A stretch of DNA of 64,000 nucleotides, taken from Jannaschia seohaensis. Lineage in GTDB: Bacteria; Pseudomonadota; Alphaproteobacteria; Rhodobacterales; Rhodobacteraceae. The DNA lies in the NCBI RefSeq assembly GCF_900116765.1, contig NZ_UETC01000001.1, positions 620,001 through 684,000 of the forward strand, written 5' to 3'. This document shows, in pieces, positions 43,922 through 53,188 of the stretch (within the stretch, counting starts at the first letter, position 1; the number at the start of each line of letters is the position of its first letter). A program made the translations under genes and the position numbers. The notes beneath the pieces were generated by a model. It ran no database searches. It worked only from the letters and a program-made list of their open reading frames with translations, and was not told where the DNA came from.

Positions 43922-45612
43922 GCCAGGAGCCCAGCGCCGTCGCCTATCAGGTGATGTGGACCCGCCTGATCTCGGTCGTGGAGGAGCAGGCCCAGGCCCT
44001 GGTGCGGACCGCCTTTTCGACGAGCGTGCGGGAGGCGGGGGATCTCTCGGCCGGGGTCTATGACGACCGGGGGCGGATGCTGGCCCAAGCGGTTACCGGA
44101 ACCCCGGGCCATGTCAACGCCATGGCCGATGCCGTCGCCCATTTCATCCGCCGCATCGGGCGGGAGACGATGGCGCCGGGCGATGTCTACATCACCAACG
44201 ACCCCTGGGAGGGGACGGGCCACCTGCACGACTTCACCATGGTGACGCCCGCGTTCCATGGCGGGCGGCTGGTCGGCTTCTTCGCCTGCACGGCGCATGT
44301 GGTCGATATCGGCGGGCGCGGCTTTGGCGCGGACGGGGCCAGCGTCTACGAGGAGGGGCTTTACATCCCGATCATGCGCTTCGCCGACCGGGGCCGGGTG
44401 GACGAGACGCTGATCCGCATCGTCCGCGGCAATGTGCGCGAGCCCGATCAGCTGGTGGGCGACCTCTATGCCCTGGCCACCTGCAACGAGATAGGCCATC
44501 GCCGCCTGACCGAGATGATGGAGGAGTTCGGGCTGGACGATCTGAGCGGGATCGCGGGCTTCATCCTGGAGAACTCCCGCCGCGCCACCCTGGAGCGGAT
44601 CGCCGCGCTTCCGCGCGAAAGCGCCGTGGGCGAGATGGTCGTCGACGGGTTCGACACGCCGATCACGCTGCGCGCCCGGGTGACGGTGGAGCAGGACCGG
44701 ATCGTCACCGATTTCGAGGGCACCTCGGGGATCGACGCCAAGGGCATCAACTGCCCATTGGTCTATACCAAGGCCTATGCGTGCTATGCGCTGAAGGTGG
44801 CCATCGCGCCCGAGATCCCGAACAACCACGCCTCGCTCGCCCCGTTCGAGGTGACGGCGCCCGAGGACACGATCGTCAACGCCCGCCACCCGGCGCCGGT
44901 CGCGCTGCGGCATATCGTCGGGCATTTCGTGCCCGACACGGTGTTCGCGGCCTTTGACCAGATCGTGCCCGGCGTTGTCCCGGCCGAGGGCGCGGGCTGT
45001 CTGTGCAACTTCCAGGTCTCGCTCAGGCCCACGGGTCCCGGCGGGCGGCGGGCGGAGGTGCTGACCTTCAACTCCGGCGGCTCCGGCGCGCGGCCCGCGC
45101 GGGACGGGCTGAACGCGACGGCTTTCCCGTCGGGCGTGATGACGATGCCGGTGGAGGCGACCGAGCATGCCGGTCCCGTCGTGATCTGGCGCAAGGAGCT
45201 GCGCCCGGATTCGGGCGGCGCGGGCCGGACGCGCGGAGGCTTGGGGCAATATATGGTCGTTGGCGCGCGCGAGGGCCACGTGTTCGACATTCAGGCGATG
45301 CTCGACCGCGTCGACCATCCCGCGCGCGGGCGGCGCGGCGGGCAGGCGGGCGGGGCGACCTCGATCGCCCGCTCCGACGGGGTGGCGATGCGCGGCAAGG
45401 GCAAGCAGGCCGTCCCCGAGGGCGCCCGGGTGGAGATGGCCTTCCCCGGGGGGGGCGGCTATGGCCCCGCCTCCGACCGCGACCCCGCCCTGCTGCGCCG
45501 CGACCTTGCGCGCGGTTACATCACGGCGGAGGCCGCCGCGCGCGATTATGGGATGACGGCGGAAGAGATCGCGGAGGTCGAGGCGGCGGTGGCCCGGGGC
45601 GAGGACGTCTGA
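43918..45612 (+). CDS. hyuB: Hydantoinase/oxoprolinase family subunit B (HyuB)
   Basis: 564 aa from ATG 43918. Conserved T-A-F-S-T-S-V-R-E-A-G-D-L-S, T-G-T-P-G-H-V-N, I-T-N-D-P-W-E-G-T-G-H-L-H-D, and G-G-G-G-Y-G near the C-terminus. Partner of the HyuA subunit, with which its start overlaps. The two together form a cytosolic ATP-dependent amidohydrolase. A structured repeat follows. Confidence 0.9.
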   Translation: MSQEPSAVAYQVMWTRLISVVEEQAQALVRTAFSTSVREAGDLSAGVYDDRGRMLAQAVTGTPGHVNAMADAVAHFIRRIGRETMAPGDVYITNDPWEGTGHLHDFTMVTPAFHGGRLVGFFACTAHVVDIGGRGFGADGASVYEEGLYIPIMRFADRGRVDETLIRIVRGNVREPDQLVGDLYALATCNEIGHRRLTEMMEEFGLDDLSGIAGFILENSRRATLERIAALPRESAVGEMVVDGFDTPITLRARVTVEQDRIVTDFEGTSGIDAKGINCPLVYTKAYACYALKVAIAPEIPNNHASLAPFEVTAPEDTIVNARHPAPVALRHIVGHFVPDTVFAAFDQIVPGVVPAEGAGCLCNFQVSLRPTGPGGRRAEVLTFNSGGSGARPARDGLNATAFPSGVMTMPVEATEHAGPVVIWRKELRPDSGGAGRTRGGLGQYMVVGAREGHVFDIQAMLDRVDHPARGRRGGQAGGATSIARSDGVAMRGKGKQAVPEGARVEMAFPGGGGYGPASDRDPALLRRDLARGYITAEAAARDYGMTAEEIAEVEAAVARGEDV

Positions 45613-45652
45613 GCGGCCGCGCTCCGATCCGGCTGCCGGCGCGTCCGCCGGC

Positions 45653-45716
45653 GGGGGAGGGGGCTCTGCCCCCGTCCGGCAAGCCGGACTCCCCCGAGGT
45701 ATTTCCGGCAAGATGA
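45653..45716 (+). repeat. Structured intergenic repeat, subfamily B, copy 3 (diverged)
   Basis: Hairpin 1 GGGGGC-TCT-GCCCCC (45659-45673) and hairpin 2 GTCCGGC-AA-GCCGGAC (45674-45689), enclosed by GGGGGAG (45653-45659) and CTCCCCC (45689-45695). Then GTATTTCCGG followed by CAAGATGAG instead of CCAGAAGAA. Hairpin 2 has a different sequence from that at 24153 but the same pairing. Between convergent hyuB and DUF1285. Confidence 0.72.
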
Positions 45717-45750
45717 GGGAGGCGGCGCGGCACCTCCTGCCCGAGCCGGT

Positions 45751-46308
45751 CTATTCCAGCGCCGCAGCCTCGATCATCGGGAAGAAGGCGCCCCCGGAGC
45801 GGACGCCGAAAACGTCTCCCTCGGTCTCGCCGATCTCCACCAGCCGGTAGAAGGATTTGCGGTCGATCAGCGCCTCCAGCCCACGGCGGACCTCGATATA
45901 GGGGGACGGCTCGCCATCCGGTCCCAGTTCCACCCGGATCGGGTGGTCGGGGCCAGCGGTGACGAGATCGCCGACATTGGTGGAAAAGGTGATGTCCCCG
46001 TCCGCGACTTCGAAATCGACGGCCACGAAAGGCGCGTCCTCGACCTGCAGGCCCAGCTTCTCGACCGGCGTCACGAGGAAGTAGCGGTCCCCCTCGCGCT
46101 TGAGCACGGAGGCGAACAGCCGCACCAGCCCGAGCCGTCCGATCGGCGTGCCCTCGTGGATCCAGGTGCCGTCGCGCTTGATGACGATATCGATCTCGCC
46201 GCAATAGGGCGGATCCCACAGATGTACGGGCGGTGGGCCCTTGCCGCCGCTTTTGGCGGCCGCGATCAGGGATGCTGTCGAGCCGTTCACATTCACTTGT
46301 TCGGCCAT
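45751..46308 (-). CDS. DUF1285 domain-containing protein
   Basis: 185 aa from ATG 46308. P-V-H-L-W-D-P-P-Y-C-G-E-I-D-I-V-I-K-R-D and G-T-P-I-G-R-L-G-L-V-R-L-F-A-S-V-L are the DUF1285 hallmarks, followed by Y-F-L-V-T-P-V-E-K-L-G. Cytosolic, function unknown. Divergent from moxR, an arrangement I recall as common in alphaproteobacteria. Good confidence. Confidence 0.9.
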   Translation of the reverse strand: MAEQVNVNGSTASLIAAAKSGGKGPPPVHLWDPPYCGEIDIVIKRDGTWIHEGTPIGRLGLVRLFASVLKREGDRYFLVTPVEKLGLQVEDAPFVAVDFEVADGDITFSTNVGDLVTAGPDHPIRVELGPDGEPSPYIEVRRGLEALIDRKSFYRLVEIGETEGDVFGVRSGGAFFPMIEAAALE

Positions 46309-46333
46309 TGCGTTTGCACTCCGCGTCCGTCGC

Positions 46334-46349
46334 CATACCTATGGGTATG
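46334..46349. promoter_or_regulatory. Inverted repeat CATACC-TATG-GGTATG in the DUF1285/moxR promoter region
   Basis: Perfect 6-bp arms around a 4-bp spacer inside the 71-bp divergent gap. Size and position suit an operator or an overlapping -10 element. Only structural evidence. Confidence 0.35.
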
Positions 46350-46379
46350 AGGATAACGCAAAGGACGGCGAGGGCGAGC

Positions 46380-47393
46380 ATGGACCAGCGGGACGCGGAC
46401 GCGCTTCTGGAGGAAATCGAGGCGCTCGGGAGCAAGCTCGGCGATGCGCGGAGCGCCATTGCCACCCGCATCATCGGCCAGGACCGGGTGGTCGAATTGG
46501 CCCTGGCGGCGATGCTGTCGGGGGGCCACGCGCTGCTGATGGGCCTGCCGGGACTGGGCAAGACGCTGCTGGTCGAGACGCTGTCCTCCGTCATGGGCCT
46601 GACCGGCAACCGCATCCAGTTCACCCCCGATCTGATGCCGTCGGACATTTTGGGTTCCGAGGTGCTGGAGACGGCGGCGGATGGCGGCCGGGCCTTCCGC
46701 TATATTGAGGGGCCGATCTTTTCGCAGCTCCTGATGGCCGACGAGATCAACCGCGCCTCGCCCCGCACGCAATCGGCCCTGCTCCAGGCCATGCAGGAGC
46801 GGGAGGTGACCATCGCGGGCCAGACCCGGCCCCTGCCGCGCCCGTTCCACGTGCTCGCCACCCAGAACCCCATCGAGCAGGAGGGAACCTATCCCCTGCC
46901 CGAAGCTCAGCTAGACCGGTTCCTGGTCAAGATCGACGTCGAATATCCGGACCGAGAGACCGAGCGCGGGATCATCCTGGCCACCACCGGGACCGCGCAG
47001 GAAGAGGTGCGGCAAGTCTTCGACGCCGAGGCGCTGATCGCGGCGCAGGATGTGGTGCGGCGGATGCCCGTGGGCGACGGCGTGGTCGATGCGATCCTGG
47101 ACTTGGTGCGCGCCTGCCGGCCGTCCGGGGAGGATGCGCCCGAGGCGGTGCGCAAGCATGTCGCCTGGGGCCCCGGCCCGCGGGCGGCGCAGGCGCTGAT
47201 GCTGCTGGCGCGCGCGCAGGCCCTGCTGGAGGGGCGGCTCGCCCCCGACCTGGACGATGTGGCTCGCCTCGCGGAGCCGGTACTGTCCCACCGCATGGCG
47301 CTGAGCTTTGCCGCGCGGGCCGAGGGTGTCGTGCTGAGCGACATCATCGCCGAGGTCGCGAGCCGCGTCACGCATACGGCGCGGGCGGCCTGA
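46380..47393 (+). CDS. moxR: MoxR-type AAA+ ATPase
   Basis: 337 aa from ATG 46380 (GAGGG upstream); ATG 46341 is a longer alternative. Walker A G-L-P-G-L-G-K-T (55-62), Q-F-T-P-D-L-M-P-S-D, Walker B L-M-A-D-E-I-N-R-A, and A-T-Q-N-P-I-E-Q-E-G-T-Y-P-L-P-E-A-Q-L-D-R-F. MoxR ATPases act as chaperones that mature envelope or metal-enzyme complexes, typically with DUF58 and BatA-like partners, as here. First gene of a four-gene operon. Confidence 0.94.
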   Translation: MDQRDADALLEEIEALGSKLGDARSAIATRIIGQDRVVELALAAMLSGGHALLMGLPGLGKTLLVETLSSVMGLTGNRIQFTPDLMPSDILGSEVLETAADGGRAFRYIEGPIFSQLLMADEINRASPRTQSALLQAMQEREVTIAGQTRPLPRPFHVLATQNPIEQEGTYPLPEAQLDRFLVKIDVEYPDRETERGIILATTGTAQEEVRQVFDAEALIAAQDVVRRMPVGDGVVDAILDLVRACRPSGEDAPEAVRKHVAWGPGPRAAQALMLLARAQALLEGRLAPDLDDVARLAEPVLSHRMALSFAARAEGVVLSDIIAEVASRVTHTARAA

Positions 47394-48283
47394 CCCTGGC
47401 CTTCGAGACGCTCCATAGCCCCGCCTCGCTGCGGGCCCGCTCCGAGGCGGTCACTGAGGGGCTGCCGGCGCTGCTGCTCGGTGCCGAACGGCTGGCCGCG
47501 ACCATCCTGCTGGGCGAGCATGGGCGCAAGCGGGCGGGCGCGGGCGACAATTTCTGGCAGTATCGTCCGGCTCAGCCCGGCGATGCGCGCCGCGCCATCG
47601 ACTGGCGGCAATCGGCGCGCGGCGACGACCATTTCGTCCGCGAGACGGAGTGGCAGGCCGCGCAGACAGTCATGCTCTGGGTCGACGACGCGGCCTCGAT
47701 GCGCTTTTCGGGCGGGAAACGGCCCTCCAAGCTGCGCCGGGCGCAGACGCTGGCTCTGGCGCTGGCCGTGCTGGCGGTGAAGGGGGGCGAGCGCGCTGGC
47801 TTGGCCCAATTGGCCGAGCCGCCCAAGGGCGGGCGCGGGCAGCTGATCCGCATCGCCGACGCGCTGATGGAGGGGGGCGACGTGCCGGAATACGGCGCGC
47901 CCCGGCCGCAAGTCATGCCGATGGGCTCCCGCGCCGTGTTTCTGTCCGACTTCCTGGGCGATCCCGGCCCGCTGACGGACGCGCTGACATCCGCCGCCGA
48001 CCGCGGCGTGACCGGCACGCTGTTGCAGGTGCTGGACCCGGATGAGGAGGCGTTCCCCTATGACGGCCGCACCGTGTTCGAGAGCATGTCGGGCGCCGTC
48101 CGTTTCGAGACGTTGAAGGCGGATCGTCTGCGCGAGGATTACCTGGAGCGCCTGCACGCCCGGCGCGCGCAGCTGCGTGACCTGTGCGCGCGCACGGGCT
48201 GGCGGTTTCAGCTGCACCATACGGACGCCTCGCCCGAGGCGGCGTTGCTCGCACTCTATACTGCATTGGAGAAGCGGCGATGA
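47390..48283 (+). CDS. DUF58 domain-containing protein
   Basis: About 297 aa. Good DUF58 signature: G-D-x-F-W-Q-Y-R-P-A-Q-P-G-D-x-R-R-A-I-D-W-R-Q-S-A-R and V-R-E-T-E-W-Q-A-A-Q-T, then a vWA-like fold with V-D-D-A-A-S-M-R-F-S (the DxSxS-like position reads DDAAS). No ATG, GTG or TTG is available in frame near the start. The first reasonable codon is CTG 47390 overlapping the moxR stop as CTGA, in the style of the ATGA overlaps around it; CTG 47396 is next. Partner of MoxR; likely membrane-associated. Function certain only at family level. Confidence 0.82.
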   Translation: MTLAFETLHSPASLRARSEAVTEGLPALLLGAERLAATILLGEHGRKRAGAGDNFWQYRPAQPGDARRAIDWRQSARGDDHFVRETEWQAAQTVMLWVDDAASMRFSGGKRPSKLRRAQTLALALAVLAVKGGERAGLAQLAEPPKGGRGQLIRIADALMEGGDVPEYGAPRPQVMPMGSRAVFLSDFLGDPGPLTDALTSAADRGVTGTLLQVLDPDEEAFPYDGRTVFESMSGAVRFETLKADRLREDYLERLHARRAQLRDLCARTGWRFQLHHTDASPEAALLALYTALEKRR

Positions 48284-50985
48284 TCGGCGCGCTGGCCTTC
48301 ACCACGCCCCTGCTGCTGTTCGCGCTGGTGTTGCTGCCGATCCTGTGGTGGCTCCTGCGCGCGGTGCCGCCCGCGCCGATCAAGCGGCGGTTTCCGGGCA
48401 TCGTGCTGCTGCTTGGGCTGCGCGACGACGAGAGCGAGACGGCCACCACGCCCTGGTGGCTGCTGCTGCTGCGTCTGGTCGCCTTGGCTGCGGTGATCGT
48501 GGGCTTCGCCGGTCCCGTGCTGAACCCGCGTCAGGCGGGGACAGGGACGGGTCCGCTGCTGATCGTGATGGATGCGTCCTGGGCCTCGGCGCGCGACTGG
48601 CCCGACCGGATGGCGCGCACCGAGGAATTGCTGCGCGACGCCGCGCGCCAGGGCCGGGTGGCGGCGGTGCTGCCGCTGACCGATCCCTTGCCCGAAGAGA
48701 TCCCCTACCAGTCCGCCAATGCCTGGATCGAGCGGCTGCCGGGCCTCGCGCCTCGTGCTTGGGCCCCTTCCTACGAGGGTCTCGCTGATCTCGATACCGG
48801 AGGCGCCGAGGTGATCTGGTTCTCCGACGGGCTGGCTCGGCCGGGGCGCGATGTGCTGACGGCGCGTGTCATCGAAGGGGAGCGGCCGATCCTGGGGCTG
48901 ACGCCTGCCACCTACGCCGATGGCGAGATCACGCTGCGGGCCCTCCGCCTGGGCGACGAGGGCGCCCGCAGCCATGAGATCAGCGTCATCGGTCCGGCAC
49001 CCAATGGCGCGTTGGCCCAGCTCGCCATGGCGACGGTCGCGTTTGAGCCGGGCGCGGAGGAAGCCGAGGTCGCCCTGATCCTCCCGCCCGAGTTGCGCAA
49101 CCGCGTGTCCCGCTTCGAGATCGCGGGCATCCGTTCCGCCGGGGCCGTCAGCCTGACCGATGACAGCCTGTCGCGCCGTCAGGTCGCGCTGCTGACGGAT
49201 GCGGGCGACGAGGCGCAAGATCTGCTCAGCCCGCTCTATTACCTGCGCCGCGCGCTGGAGACGACCACCGACCTGATCGAGGGCGATCTGGAGACGATCC
49301 TGCCCGCCTCGCCCGACGTGCTGGTCTTCGCCGATGTCGCCCGTCTGTCCCCCGCCGAGGCCGAGGCCGTGACTGAATGGGTGGAGGAGGGCGGCCTGCT
49401 CCTGCGCTTCGCGGGCCCGCAGCTGGCCGCCTCCGACATCGCCCGGGACGCCGAGGATCCGCTGATGCCGGTGCGACTGCGCTCGGGCGGGCGCACGGTC
49501 GGGGGCGCGCTGAGTTGGGGGGAGCCCAAGACGCTCCGGCCCTTCGGCTCCGATTCACCCTTTTTCGGACTCTCGGTCGCCGATGAGGTCAACGTGACCT
49601 CGCAGGTGATGGCGCAGCCCGACCCGACGCTGGCCGAACGCTCCATCGCGGCGCTGGCGGATGGCACGCCGCTGGTGACGCGCAAGCCGCTGGGACAGGG
49701 GCAGGTCGTGCTGTTCCATGTGACCGCCAATGCCGAATGGTCGTCGCTGCCGCTGTCGGGGCTGTTCGTGCAGATGCTGGAGCGGCTCGCCGTGTCCACC
49801 CGTCCCGCCGCCCCGTCCGAGGAGGATCTTGCCGGCACGACTTGGGTGCCGCGCGCGGTGCTGGACGGGTTCGGGACCGTGCGGGACGCTGGCATCATGC
49901 CCGGCGTGCCGGGCGAGGCGCTGGTCGAGCCGATCCCCTCCGCCGAGCTGCCGCCCGGCCTCTATCAGGGGCCGACCTCGTCCCTTGCCGTCAACGTGCT
50001 TGGCCCCGACGGGGAACTCGCCCCCGCCGCCTGGCCGCCCGGCACCACCGTCGAAACGCTGGCCCGCCAACCGGAGACGAATCTGATGCCTTGGCTTCTC
50101 GCCGCCGCCATGACCCTGCTCACGATCGACATTGTCGCTTCGCTCTGGCTCGGCGGGCGACTCAGGCGCGGCGTGACGGCGGCGCTGTTCCTCGCCTCTG
50201 CCGCGGCGCTCGCGCCGTCCTTCCCGGCACAGGCCCAAGATAACCCGGTCGTCCCGTCGGAGGTGTCGCTGGCCTATGTCATCACCGGCGACATCCGGCT
50301 CGACGAGACCTCCGAGGCGGGGCTGCGCGGCCTGTCCGAAGTGCTGACCCGCCGCACCTCCGTCGAACCCATCGCGCCGACCGGCGTCAATCTGGAGACG
50401 GACGAGCTGGCCTTTCTGCCGCTGCTCTACTGGCCCGTGACCGCCGATCAGCCCCTGCCGTCGTCTGACGCCTACGCCAAGCTCAACCGCTATCTGCGCG
50501 GCGGCGGCATGATCGTGTTCGACACGCGCGACGCCAATCTGGGGGGCTTCGGCTCCTCCTCCCCGGCCTCGGTGCGGCTGCGCGATCTGGCCGCGCCGCT
50601 CGACATTCCGCCATTGGAGCCGCTGCCCGCCGACCACGTCATGACCCGCAGTTTTTACCTGATCCAGGACTTCCCAGGGCGATTCGCCTCTCGCGATGTC
50701 TGGGTCGAGGCCAGCCCGGAGGTCGAGCAGATCGAGGGCATGCCCTTCCGCAACCTCAATGACGGCGTGACTCCGGTGGTGATCGGCGCGAATGACTGGG
50801 CCGCCGCCTGGGCCATCGACAGTCAGGGCCGCGCGCTCCTGCCCGTGGGCCGGGGCTATGCGGGAGAGCAGCAGCGCGAGATCGCTTATCGCTGGGGCGT
50901 GAACCTGGTGATGCATGTGCTGTCGGGCAATTACAAATCCGATCAGGTCCACGTGCCCGCCCTGCTGGACCGGCTGGGGAACTGA
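48280..50985 (+). CDS. BatA/DUF4159 domain membrane protein
   Basis: 901 aa from ATG 48280 (ATGA overlap with the DUF58 gene). N-terminal BatA-like pair of membrane helices (F-T-T-P-L-L-L-F-A-L-V-L-L-P-I-L-W-W and about 58-80), a large extracytoplasmic region, further helices near 610-650 ending with A-Q-A-Q-D, and a C-terminal DUF4159 domain (about 670-900: A-K-L-N-R-Y-L-R-G-G-G-M-I-V-F-D-T-R, L-P-V-G-R-G-Y-A-G-E-Q-Q-R-E, R-W-G-V-N-L-V-M-H-V-L-S-G-N-Y-K). Function in this operon type unknown; probably envelope-located partner of MoxR/DUF58. Confidence 0.88.
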   Translation: MIGALAFTTPLLLFALVLLPILWWLLRAVPPAPIKRRFPGIVLLLGLRDDESETATTPWWLLLLRLVALAAVIVGFAGPVLNPRQAGTGTGPLLIVMDASWASARDWPDRMARTEELLRDAARQGRVAAVLPLTDPLPEEIPYQSANAWIERLPGLAPRAWAPSYEGLADLDTGGAEVIWFSDGLARPGRDVLTARVIEGERPILGLTPATYADGEITLRALRLGDEGARSHEISVIGPAPNGALAQLAMATVAFEPGAEEAEVALILPPELRNRVSRFEIAGIRSAGAVSLTDDSLSRRQVALLTDAGDEAQDLLSPLYYLRRALETTTDLIEGDLETILPASPDVLVFADVARLSPAEAEAVTEWVEEGGLLLRFAGPQLAASDIARDAEDPLMPVRLRSGGRTVGGALSWGEPKTLRPFGSDSPFFGLSVADEVNVTSQVMAQPDPTLAERSIAALADGTPLVTRKPLGQGQVVLFHVTANAEWSSLPLSGLFVQMLERLAVSTRPAAPSEEDLAGTTWVPRAVLDGFGTVRDAGIMPGVPGEALVEPIPSAELPPGLYQGPTSSLAVNVLGPDGELAPAAWPPGTTVETLARQPETNLMPWLLAAAMTLLTIDIVASLWLGGRLRRGVTAALFLASAAALAPSFPAQAQDNPVVPSEVSLAYVITGDIRLDETSEAGLRGLSEVLTRRTSVEPIAPTGVNLETDELAFLPLLYWPVTADQPLPSSDAYAKLNRYLRGGGMIVFDTRDANLGGFGSSSPASVRLRDLAAPLDIPPLEPLPADHVMTRSFYLIQDFPGRFASRDVWVEASPEVEQIEGMPFRNLNDGVTPVVIGANDWAAAWAIDSQGRALLPVGRGYAGEQQREIAYRWGVNLVMHVLSGNYKSDQVHVPALLDRLGN

Positions 50986-50988
50986 ACC

Positions 50989-53049
50989 ATGGCGCGCGAG
51001 ATCATCTTCGACCCGATGTTTCCGCTGTGGCTGGTCGCCACGCTCGCTGTGGTGGCGCTGGCGCTTTGCCTGTTCGCCGCGCTTCGGGGCCTGCCGGGCT
51101 GGTGGCTGCGGGCGGCGTCGGTGGTGGCGCTGACGCTCGCGCTGCTGAACCCGAGCCTCCAGACCGAGGAGCGAGAGCCGCTTTCGGACATCCTGCTGGT
51201 CGCCGTCGACGAGAGCGCGTCGCAGGCGCTCTCCGATCGGGCCGCGCAGTCGGCGGAGGCGCTGGAGGCGCTGCTGGCGGAGGCCGAGCGCGCGGGGCTC
51301 GACACCCGCCTCACCCGTGTCGGCGACGGGGAGGGCGACGAGGGCACGCTTGTCATGACCGCTCTGGCGGAACTGCTCGCCGAAGTGCCGCGCGACCGTG
51401 TGGCTGGCGCCGTCGTCGTCTCGGACGGCCAGGTTCACGATGCCGACCTCGCGCCCGACCTGCCCGCGCCGCTGCACCTGCTGCGCACCGGGCGCGGCGA
51501 CGACTGGGACCGGCGGCTGATCGTGTCGAACGCGCCCGCCTTCGCGATCCTGGACGAAGAGGTCTCGATCACGCTCAGGATCGAGGATCAGGGCAATGTG
51601 CCCGCCGACCTGCCCGACGAGGCGGAGATCGTGATCTCCATCGATGGCGGCCAGCCACGCGCCTATGTGATCCCCACCGGCGAAGACCTGCAACTGCCGC
51701 TGACTCTGGCCCATGGCGGGCTCAACGTGATCGAGTTCACCGTGCCCGAGGCCGAGGGCGAGTTGACGACCCGCAACAACGCTGCGGTCGTCCAGATCAA
51801 CGGCGTGCGCGACCGCCTGCGCGTGCTGCTGGTCAGCGGGGAGCCGCATCCGGGTCAGCGCACCTGGCGCAACCTGCTCAAGGCGGACAGCTCGGTCGAT
51901 CTCGTCCACTTCACCATCCTGCGCCCGCCCGGCAAGCAGGACGGCGTGCCGGTGACGGAACTGTCGCTGATCGCCTTCCCCACGCGGGAGCTGTTCTTCG
52001 ACAAGATCGACGAATTCGACCTCATCATCTTCGATCGCTACCAGCGGCGCGGCATCCTGCCCTCGATCTATCTGGAGAACGTGCGCAGCTATGTGGAACG
52101 CGGGGGGGCCCTTCTGGTCGCCGCCGGGCCCGATTTCGCGACGGCCGACTCGATTTTCCGCTCGCCGTTGGCGCCCATCCTGCCCGGTTCGCCGACGGCG
52201 ATCGTGCTGGAGGATGGATTCACGCCGGCCATCTCCGAGATCGGAGAGAAGCATCCGGTCACGACCGGTCTGCCGGACGATTACGGCCTGGACGGCGCGC
52301 CCTGGGGGCGTTGGTTCCGTCAGGTGCAGCTGGCCGCGCTGCCCGAGACTGAGGTGGTGATGACCGGGCTAGAGGATGAGCCGCTCCTGCTGCTCGACCG
52401 GGTCAAGGCGGGGCGCGTGGCGCTGCTCGGCTCGGACCATGTCTGGCTGTGGGATCGCGGCTACGAGGGGGGCGGACCGCAGGCCGAGCTGCTGCGCCGT
52501 CTGGCCCACTGGCTGATGGGAGAGCCGGAGCTGGAGGAAGAGGCACTGACCGCCTCCGCCGTCGGCCAGGAAGTGACGGTCACGCGCCGGACCTTGGGCG
52601 ACGCGCCCGAAGAGGTCACGGTGACCGCGCCCGACGGCACGATTCAGGTTCTGCCTCTGGAGGAAGAGGCCCCGGGCCGCTTCACCGCGCGCTTCGTGGG
52701 TGAGATGCAGGGACTTTACCGCCTGGAGCAGGGGGAGCAGACCGCCGTCATCGGGCTGGGCCCCGCCGCGCCCCGCGAGTTCGTGGAGACCATCGCGACC
52801 GGCGCGCCTTTGGCGGAGGCCGTGGCGGCCCGGCGCGGCGGATCTCTGGCGCTGGAGGACGGGATGCCCGACCTGCGCGCCGTGAGCGAGGGGCGCGCGG
52901 CCTCGGGACGCGGCTGGATCGGCTGGACCCCGCGCGAGGCTTATCTGACGGCGGATGTGCGGGTGCAGTCGCTGGTCCCGGCCTGGCTGTTCCTGCTCCT
53001 GGCAGCGGGGCTCGCGACTTGGGCCTGGCTGCGCGAGGGGCGGACCTGA
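50989..53049 (+). CDS. Large membrane protein with glutamine-amidotransferase-like domain, end of moxR operon
   Basis: 686 aa from ATG 50989, 3 bp after the previous stop. Two N-terminal membrane helices (about 12-58), then vWA-like D-I-L-L-V-A-V-D-E-S-A-S-Q and G-A-V-V-V-S-D-G-Q-V-H; the middle region has L-R-V-L-L-V-S-G-E-P-H-P-G-Q-R-T-W-R and I-I-F-D-R-Y-Q-R-R-G-I-L-P, resembling class I glutamine amidotransferase-like DUF1355 proteins without an evident catalytic Cys; one C-terminal membrane helix (about 662-682). Completes a MoxR-associated set. Exact function unknown. Confidence 0.85.
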   Translation: MAREIIFDPMFPLWLVATLAVVALALCLFAALRGLPGWWLRAASVVALTLALLNPSLQTEEREPLSDILLVAVDESASQALSDRAAQSAEALEALLAEAERAGLDTRLTRVGDGEGDEGTLVMTALAELLAEVPRDRVAGAVVVSDGQVHDADLAPDLPAPLHLLRTGRGDDWDRRLIVSNAPAFAILDEEVSITLRIEDQGNVPADLPDEAEIVISIDGGQPRAYVIPTGEDLQLPLTLAHGGLNVIEFTVPEAEGELTTRNNAAVVQINGVRDRLRVLLVSGEPHPGQRTWRNLLKADSSVDLVHFTILRPPGKQDGVPVTELSLIAFPTRELFFDKIDEFDLIIFDRYQRRGILPSIYLENVRSYVERGGALLVAAGPDFATADSIFRSPLAPILPGSPTAIVLEDGFTPAISEIGEKHPVTTGLPDDYGLDGAPWGRWFRQVQLAALPETEVVMTGLEDEPLLLLDRVKAGRVALLGSDHVWLWDRGYEGGGPQAELLRRLAHWLMGEPELEEEALTASAVGQEVTVTRRTLGDAPEEVTVTAPDGTIQVLPLEEEAPGRFTARFVGEMQGLYRLEQGEQTAVIGLGPAAPREFVETIATGAPLAEAVAARRGGSLALEDGMPDLRAVSEGRAASGRGWIGWTPREAYLTADVRVQSLVPAWLFLLLAAGLATWAWLREGRT

Positions 53050-53188
53050 CCCCGACGGGACCGCTCATCATAGACAAAGCCGACCGCGCGGACGGCTAAT
53101 TCCCTTTGCATCGTCTGTCCGGTTGTGCTTCGCTTCCCCTGGAGGAGGGGGCGCGAGACCCCGCCCGTCATTCAGGGAGGATGACCAC

